Positions 59,331-64,000 of a stretch of 64,000 nt of DNA are shown here, piece after piece. The stretch covers positions 1 to 64,000 of the forward strand of contig NZ_FNIF01000024.1 in NCBI RefSeq assembly GCF_900103825.1, written 5' to 3'. The notes beneath the pieces are model-generated. The model saw nothing but the letters and a program-made list of their open reading frames with translations, was not told where the DNA came from and made no database searches. The stretch's first letter is position 1; every line of letters begins with the position of its first letter. The translations under genes were made by a program, and so were the position numbers. Source of the stretch: Paenibacillus sp. yr247 (GTDB taxonomy: Bacteria > Bacillota > Bacilli > Paenibacillales > NBRC-103111).

Positions 59331-59374
59331 TTGACGGGCACCTATTATTTCGATATATTTATGTTGCCGGCAAC
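59331..59374 (+). promoter_or_regulatory. Promoter and palindromic operator of the quinone-reductase-like gene
   Basis: TTGACG (59331), 17 bases, TATATT (59354). The perfect 12-bp palindrome GTTGCCGGCAAC (59363-59374) lies just after the -10, over the expected start site. Half-sites GTTGC also occur twice upstream of the MarR gene (58034, 58088). Confidence 0.8.
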
Positions 59375-59425
59375 TTATAAAAGTAAAGAGACTTTAGATA
59401 ATATAGAATGTAGGAGGCATAATTA

Positions 59426-60355
59426 ATGAAAGCTATCACAATCCAACAGTACGGAAATCCTGATGTTCTGCGCCAACAAGAAATAGATATCCCGACTGTG
59501 AGTGGAACTCAGGTGCTTGTTGAAATGCATGCTACATCCATAAATCCGATTGATCATAAATTTCGTTCAGGAGAAATGCAAGACATCTTTCCGGTTCAAT
59601 TTCCACATGTCCTGGGCTTGGATATTGCTGGGGTCGTGAAAGCGGTAGGAAGCGAAGTAACTCATTTTAAGCCCGGGGATCGCGTATACGGTGTGGGAAG
59701 TTCGGGAAGCTATGCAGAGTATACGGTAGCAGATGAAGGAACGCTGGCAAAAATTTCACCTGATCATTTATTTACAGATGCAGGGGCTTTGCCGATCGTG
59801 GCGATTACCGCCTGGCAAGGGCTGTTCAACCACGGAAAGATTAAACAAGGGGATAAGGTGCTCATTCATGCCGGAGCAGGCGGTGTCGGACATATCGCCA
59901 TTCAATTGGCTAAACAGACAGGTGCCTATGTCATAACAACGGCAAGTGCGAGTAACCACGATTTTGTAAAACAATTGGGTGCGGATGAGGTCATAGATTA
60001 TACGACGACTGATTTTTCTGAACAACTAACGGATGTGGATGTCGTTCTCGATACAATGGGGTGGGAAGTACAGGAGAAAAGCTTCCCAGTGATCAAAGAA
60101 GGAGGCAAGCTGATTGCTCTTCCTTCTCCGATTATTTCGGACAAGGTGAAAAACTATCCAATTGTTGCCGAGGCTGCTGTTATTCAACCGAACCGCAAAG
60201 ATTTTGAGCAAATAGAGCGTTGGGTTCGTGAACAAAAGCTGAAAGTGCATATTAATACCTTTCTTCCTTTTACTGAACAAGGGCTGATTGAAGGCCATCA
60301 CAGAATCGGGACAAAGCATACCAATGGCAAATTGGTTGTACAAATCAAATCCTAA
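59426..60355 (+). CDS. Zinc-independent MDR-family oxidoreductase (quinone-reductase-like)
   Basis: 309 residues: an N-terminal GroES-like part (ATSINPIDHKFRSG) and an NADP-binding Rossmann domain with HAGAGGVGHIAIQLAK. The usual zinc-ligand residues of alcohol dehydrogenases are absent. Likely reduces quinones or enals. SD AGGAGG. Under an operator-controlled promoter. Confidence 0.88.
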   Translation: MKAITIQQYGNPDVLRQQEIDIPTVSGTQVLVEMHATSINPIDHKFRSGEMQDIFPVQFPHVLGLDIAGVVKAVGSEVTHFKPGDRVYGVGSSGSYAEYTVADEGTLAKISPDHLFTDAGALPIVAITAWQGLFNHGKIKQGDKVLIHAGAGGVGHIAIQLAKQTGAYVITTASASNHDFVKQLGADEVIDYTTTDFSEQLTDVDVVLDTMGWEVQEKSFPVIKEGGKLIALPSPIISDKVKNYPIVAEAAVIQPNRKDFEQIERWVREQKLKVHINTFLPFTEQGLIEGHHRIGTKHTNGKLVVQIKS

Positions 60356-60417
60356 GACCAATATATGAACATCAAAGTCATTTATAAGACTGTTTATCCA
60401 TTGAGGGAGGTCATGTG

Positions 60418-60654
60418 ATGGACAGGGTGTCAGGCCAGGCTACTGCAGAAGCACGAACCGTCGAGAAGCTTATTGAAAGCTTTCCAACCCAGATTAGGGA
60501 GATTATAGAAACATTACGAGGGGTCGCCAAGGCCAACATGCCAGGTGCACATGAATTTGTGTATCATGACGCCATCAACTACAAATTACCTGAATCGCCA
60601 GGTACGTGGATCTGTTACAATCGGATTCTTTCTGAAAGAAGGATTTTACTTTAA
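60418..60654 (+). pseudogene. 3'-truncated DUF1801 gene
   Basis: 78 codons: VEKLIESFPTQIREIIETLR, NMPGAHEFVYHDAINYKLP and WICYN, then unrelated residues and a stop. The family needs about 110 residues; the C-terminal third is missing. SD GGGAGG. A second DUF1801 remnant, broken differently, lies at 56123. Confidence 0.65.
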
Positions 60655-60678
60655 TTTTGTATTTAGGAGGATTTGAAA

Positions 60679-61722
60679 ATGGAAATAGGTATAGATACGT
60701 TTGTTGAAACAACTCCGGATGTTACAACTGGCAAGACGATAAGTCATGCAGAGCGATTGCGGCAAGTTGTTGAAGAAATCGTCCTTGCCGATCAGGTTGG
60801 GTTGGATGTATTTGGGGTCGGCGAGCATCATCGTAAGGAATTTGCGGATTCCGCTACTGCCGTTATTCTGGCGGCAGCGGCGCCCATGACCAAAAGGATA
60901 CGCTTGACCAGTTCGGTTACCGTGCTCTCTGCTGTTGATCCCGTACGTTTGTTTCAGCAATTTGCCACGCTCGATGGTATTTCTAATGGACGTGCTGAGA
61001 TAATCGCGGGTCGAGGCTCTATGGTCGATGCGTTCCCATTGTTTGGTTATGATTTAAAAGACTACGATGAGCTTTACGAGGAAAAATTGGATCTATTACT
61101 AAAATTAAGGGACTCAGAGAAGATAACCTGGAAAGGAAAGCATCGACCGGCCCTTACGAATCTGGGTGTGTATCCGCGTCCAGTTCAGAACCGTTTACCC
61201 GTGTGGCTTGGCAGTGGGGGTAATGCGGAATCGGTCATACGAGCAGGGGTATTGGGACTGCCTCTTGTTCTGGCGATCATTGGCGGGAGTCCCTTGCAAT
61301 TTGCTCCGCTCGTGCCGCTCTATAAGAACGCTGCTACTCGTGCTGGACATGATGCATCGAAATTACCGATAGACATACACTCACTCGGGTTCGTTGCGGA
61401 GAGTACCTCGCTTGCGGTTGACAAGTATTTCCCTCCCACTCAGGCAACGTTTAATTCTTTTGCTAAAGAGCGCGGTTGGGGACAGTTTAGCCGTTCTCAA
61501 TTCGATGCCGCATGCAGCTTAGATGGCGCATACTACGTAGGCGATCCCGAAACGGTGGCCAACAAAATGATTTATATGCGCAAACATTTAGGCTTCTCAC
61601 GATTTTTCCTGCATTTACCTGTCGGCACCATGCCACATGAGGATGTTATGAAAGCCATTGAACTATTGGGAACGGAAGTCGCCCCGCGAGTTCGGGAAGA
61701 GTTCGCAAGATCGGGAAGCTGA
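60679..61722 (+). CDS. LLM-class flavin-dependent oxidoreductase, copy 2
   Basis: 347 residues, luciferase-like: LADQVGLDVFGVGEHHRKEF, TKRIRLTSSVTVLSAVDPVRL, GRAEIIAGRGSMVDAFPLFGYD and VWLGSGGNAES. Paralogue of the gene at 38585-39649. ATG 60679 is eight bases after AGGAGG; an in-frame TTG at 60673 is too close to the SD. Confidence 0.9.
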   Translation: MEIGIDTFVETTPDVTTGKTISHAERLRQVVEEIVLADQVGLDVFGVGEHHRKEFADSATAVILAAAAPMTKRIRLTSSVTVLSAVDPVRLFQQFATLDGISNGRAEIIAGRGSMVDAFPLFGYDLKDYDELYEEKLDLLLKLRDSEKITWKGKHRPALTNLGVYPRPVQNRLPVWLGSGGNAESVIRAGVLGLPLVLAIIGGSPLQFAPLVPLYKNAATRAGHDASKLPIDIHSLGFVAESTSLAVDKYFPPTQATFNSFAKERGWGQFSRSQFDAACSLDGAYYVGDPETVANKMIYMRKHLGFSRFFLHLPVGTMPHEDVMKAIELLGTEVAPRVREEFARSGS

Positions 61723-61738
61723 GGAAAGAATGTAAGTT

Positions 61739-61897
61739 GCGGTCGAGGGCTTCTCCGAAGTTTTGCATAATGAAGTAAAACCTTTCGAGGCACCGCCACT
61801 GCGTCTGTTGCTCGGCACTAGGGCAGTCCAATTGGCCGAAAATCGTATGGAAGCGTTCAGCGACGGCCAATATAAACCGGCAATCAGAGTCGATTAA
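61739..61897 (+). pseudogene. Internally deleted SDR remnant
   Basis: AVEGFSEVLHNEVKPF is the helix after the YxxxK site of SDR proteins. It is joined directly to PPLRLLLGTRAVQLAENR, the C-terminal end of the same subgroup. The Rossmann part and the middle are missing. 52 codons, no start. Confidence 0.6.
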
Positions 61898-61910
61898 TAT
61901 TCAAGAATGT

Positions 61911-61941
61911 GACGCGCGCCTGATGGTGCGCTTTTTTTGTG
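61911..61941 (+). terminator. Terminator
   Basis: GCGCGCC..GGTGCGC hairpin with T7. Confidence 0.75.
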
Positions 61942-61975
61942 AAAGCTCAAACAACAGAAGAGTATTGAATGCCCC

Positions 61976-62080
61976 AACATTTATGTCATTTATGTCTGAA
62001 CATTTGTGTCGTTAGACATTTGTCGGGTGACAAGAACATTATCTCATTAAAGGCCGCGTAAATCGCGTCTTTTCATTATT
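61976..62080 (+). repeat. Short irregular repeats followed by a hairpin
   Basis: AACATTTATGTC, AACATTTGTGTC and AGACATTTGTCG occur within 50 bases, followed by a weak CGCG-TAAAT-CGCG hairpin and TCTTTTC. The order resembles cassettes A-E, but spacing is irregular (23 and 16 bases) and no XRE gene follows. Confidence 0.4.
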
Positions 62081-62317
62081 GCAGCTGTTACATTCGGTGG
62101 CCACGCCGCGGGGTCCGGGTTACAGCAGCGAAGGCTATTTGTATACCTCTTTGATACTTATAAGTATTATTTTTTTGGCAAATTGTTTAAACTAAGTAAT
62201 TTTGGCAAAGAAGCACCGCTACGCATTGCGAGCAGGCTTCTTTTTCTATTTTCTGGAATAAATCAGCATAAAAATACACAAAATAAAAACGAAATTTTTA
62301 GGAAGGGGGGAAGGGAT

Positions 62318-63715
62318 TTGGAGCTGAGCACGCCAGTGGATGTGAACGAAAGGGTGACGATCAATCACGAGGCGTTACGACAAATTTTTCACAATTGTGC
62401 TGATATCGTATTCAGACCGTTAAAACTTACGGATCACTCCGATATTTTACTCGTTTATATTGAAGAGCTGACAGACTCAAATAGATTGGAACAAATTATA
62501 TCGGCCTGCATGATTAGTCGCGATTTTGATCGACTGACCCAATACACAGTTGCTAATCAATTACCGGAAATTGTAGCCAAAGTCTTGAAAGGCAGTACGG
62601 CGATTTTTCTAGACGGTATGCCTTATGCATATTTAGCAGATCTGACTAAATTCAAACAACGCGCAATCGATGAACCATCGAATGAGGCGTCAATTCGCGG
62701 TCCGCGTGAAGGTTTTACCGAGGACCTCAAAACAAATTTAAGCATGATCCGAAGAAAAATAAGTCATTCCAGATTAAAGTTCGAATTGCATCAAGCCGGA
62801 GAACTAACGAATACGGAGTTCGTTGTTGCGTATATCGAAGAGGAAGCGAAACCGGAGCTGCTTCAAGAAGTCAGAAGAAGGCTTCAGGCTTTTCGCTCCA
62901 ATCAACTGCTGGACTCTGGTTATATAGAAGAGTTTATCGAGGACAAGACCTTTTCCTTATTCCCGCAAATCCAAAATACAGAACGTCCGGACACCATATC
63001 CGCGAGTCTACTGGCAGGTAGAGTTGCCATTATCGTCGACGGCTCTCCGAACGCTTTATTGCTGCCCATGACTTTTTGGTCAGGATTTCAAGCAGCGGAA
63101 GACCATTATGAACGGTTCTTATACGTTTCGGCAGTCAGATTTATCCGGTTCCTGCTGGCAATTATGTCTTGCTTACTTCCTTCTGTATATGTTGCGCTTA
63201 CGACGTTCCATCCACAGATGATTCCGCTTAATTTAATGCTCAGTATTTCGGTATCTCGAGAAGGGATTCCGTTTCCCACCGTAATCGAAACCTTATTAAT
63301 GGAACTGATGTTCGAAGGGCTGCGGGAAGCCGGTCTTCGGTTGCCTAAAGCAATCGGCTCGGCAGTAAGTATCGTAGGGGCGCTGGTAATTGGCGAAGCA
63401 GCTGTCCAAGCTGGTTTTATCTCTGCTCCCATCGTGATGATCGTTGCAGGGACCGGAATTGCCTCGTTTGCGTTTCCGAACTACAGTTTGGCTTTGCCGT
63501 TCCGAATTTTGAGGTTTCCACTCCTGATCTTAGGTGGATTCCTTGGTCTGTATGGTGTCGCCATCGGGGTCATGTTCGTAATGATTCATCTTGTAACATT
63601 GAAGTCATTCGGAGTCCCCTATCTAAAACCGATAGCTCCAATTGGGAAAAAATTCTGGAAGGATACGCTGATACGAATGAACAAACGATACGTTTCGGAG
63701 CAACAAAAACAATGA
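62318..63715 (+). CDS. GerA-family spore germination protein, A subunit
   Basis: Receptor subunit for nutrient germinants in the inner spore membrane. About 465 residues: hydrophilic N-terminal part with the GerA-type segment LKTNLSMIRRKISHSRLKFE, DGSPNALLLP, then at least four or five membrane helices and LPKAIGSAVSIVGALVIGEAAVQAG. TTG 62318 directly follows AAGGGGGGAAGGGA; the in-frame ATG 62183 precedes non-coding-looking sequence. Overlaps gerC by four bases. Confidence 0.88.
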   Translation: MELSTPVDVNERVTINHEALRQIFHNCADIVFRPLKLTDHSDILLVYIEELTDSNRLEQIISACMISRDFDRLTQYTVANQLPEIVAKVLKGSTAIFLDGMPYAYLADLTKFKQRAIDEPSNEASIRGPREGFTEDLKTNLSMIRRKISHSRLKFELHQAGELTNTEFVVAYIEEEAKPELLQEVRRRLQAFRSNQLLDSGYIEEFIEDKTFSLFPQIQNTERPDTISASLLAGRVAIIVDGSPNALLLPMTFWSGFQAAEDHYERFLYVSAVRFIRFLLAIMSCLLPSVYVALTTFHPQMIPLNLMLSISVSREGIPFPTVIETLLMELMFEGLREAGLRLPKAIGSAVSIVGALVIGEAAVQAGFISAPIVMIVAGTGIASFAFPNYSLALPFRILRFPLLILGGFLGLYGVAIGVMFVMIHLVTLKSFGVPYLKPIAPIGKKFWKDTLIRMNKRYVSEQQKQ

Positions 63716-64000
63716 AGAAAATAATGCTAATTCTGTGTTTAATACTGACAATGATCATTTCTGGATGTTGGGACCGGAATGAAATTAATGAATACGCATT
63801 CTGGATTGGAACTGCTCTGGATTTGTCAGAGAGTGGAAAACTTCAAAAAAGCGCTCAGGTTGCAGTACCTGCCAGTATCAATAGCAAAAGAGGTGGTGGG
63901 GGAGGGGGAAACGAGCAAAGAGGAAACATTGTACTAACAGCTACGGGAACTTCAATCGTTGACTTAGAACAACAAATTCAGGATAAACTGCCGCGCAAGA
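63712..64000 (+). CDS. GerC-type germination lipoprotein (partial, cut by window end)
   Basis: The first 96 codons: a lipoprotein signal with lipobox ISGC (Cys about residue 19), then WDRNEINEYAFWIGTALDL, the Ger(x)C N-terminal motif. A run of six Gly follows at about residue 60. ATG 63712 overlaps the gerA stop. The gene continues beyond the window; a B subunit gene is not in view. Confidence 0.9.
   Translation, partial: MKKIMLILCLILTMIISGCWDRNEINEYAFWIGTALDLSESGKLQKSAQVAVPASINSKRGGGGGGNEQRGNIVLTATGTSIVDLEQQIQDKLPRK

Noticed and set aside
61976-62080. Sixth XRE cassette
   Set aside because: Repeat spacing is irregular, the hairpin is weak and no XRE trace follows.
62183-62317. Upstream extension of gerA
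   Set aside because: The 45 extra residues do not resemble GerA N-termini and no SD precedes ATG 62183; TTG 62318 has a strong SD.

Overview
The window looks like chromosomal DNA of a spore-forming Bacillota of the Paenibacillus type. The signs are the gene order sigW-rsiW-cdaA-cdaR-glmM-glmS with a glmS ribozyme, strong Shine-Dalgarno (SD) sites with frequent TTG/GTG starts, an SLH-domain exoprotein, a GerA/GerC germination operon, and a 5S-tRNA array at the end of an rRNA operon. The genus is inferred, not proven.

Layout. 1-1.35 kb: 5S rRNA and twelve tRNA genes. 1.6-12.6 kb: conserved core (ppc, an EamA transporter, sigW/rsiW with two ECF-type promoters, cdaA/cdaR for c-di-AMP, glmM, glmS ribozyme, glmS). 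This part is orderly and intact. From 12.6 kb to about 62 kb the window is accessory DNA: small detoxification and redox operons, each with its own ArsR, MarR, LysR or ECF regulator, mixed with many broken genes, IS remnants and dispersed repeats. It ends with a gerA-gerC operon running off the right edge.

Accessory modules. Two related MFS transporters with two near-identical ArsR repressors (13.8-18 kb); two SDR genes; zwf next to a broken transaldolase cut by a Tn554-type recombinase remnant; a FAD oxidoreductase-ECF41 sigma operon with a matching ECF41-type promoter (23.5-25.7 kb); a divergent-metal-site cyclase convergent with a LysR gene; an SDR, DoxX, pirin and MarR set sharing a 20-bp palindromic operator (30.4-34.1 kb); an SLH-domain protein; an FkbH/ACP/GNAT/VOC set convergent with a DegT aminotransferase and a glycosyltransferase (42.3-48.2 kb), probably making an acylated surface sugar; an Nramp transporter with an altered metal site; ArsR-SRPBCC-DoxX; and MarR, a broken OYE gene, a quinone-oxidoreductase-like gene and an LLM flavoprotein.

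Most unusual structure. At 12.6, 29.2, 52.4 and 54.1 kb there is a repeated cassette, with a decayed fifth at 54.6 kb: a TGT, then three or four direct repeats of about 20-21 bp whose sequence is private to that copy, then a hairpin terminator, then a small XRE-type regulator gene in varying states of decay. Two of the private repeat families recur in inverted orientation at a distance: type A (12.6 kb) at 29.08-29.23 kb, type C (52.4 kb) at 54.04 kb. Each inverted set ends in ACA, with the next cassette's TGT 2-4 bases away. This is how the two ends of Tn7/Tn5053-like (TnsB/TniA-type) transposons are built: tight direct repeats at one end, spaced inverted repeats at the other. No transposase gene of that type remains in the window. 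I read these as nested, transposase-less elements or their relics, each defined by an XRE gene and a private end sequence.
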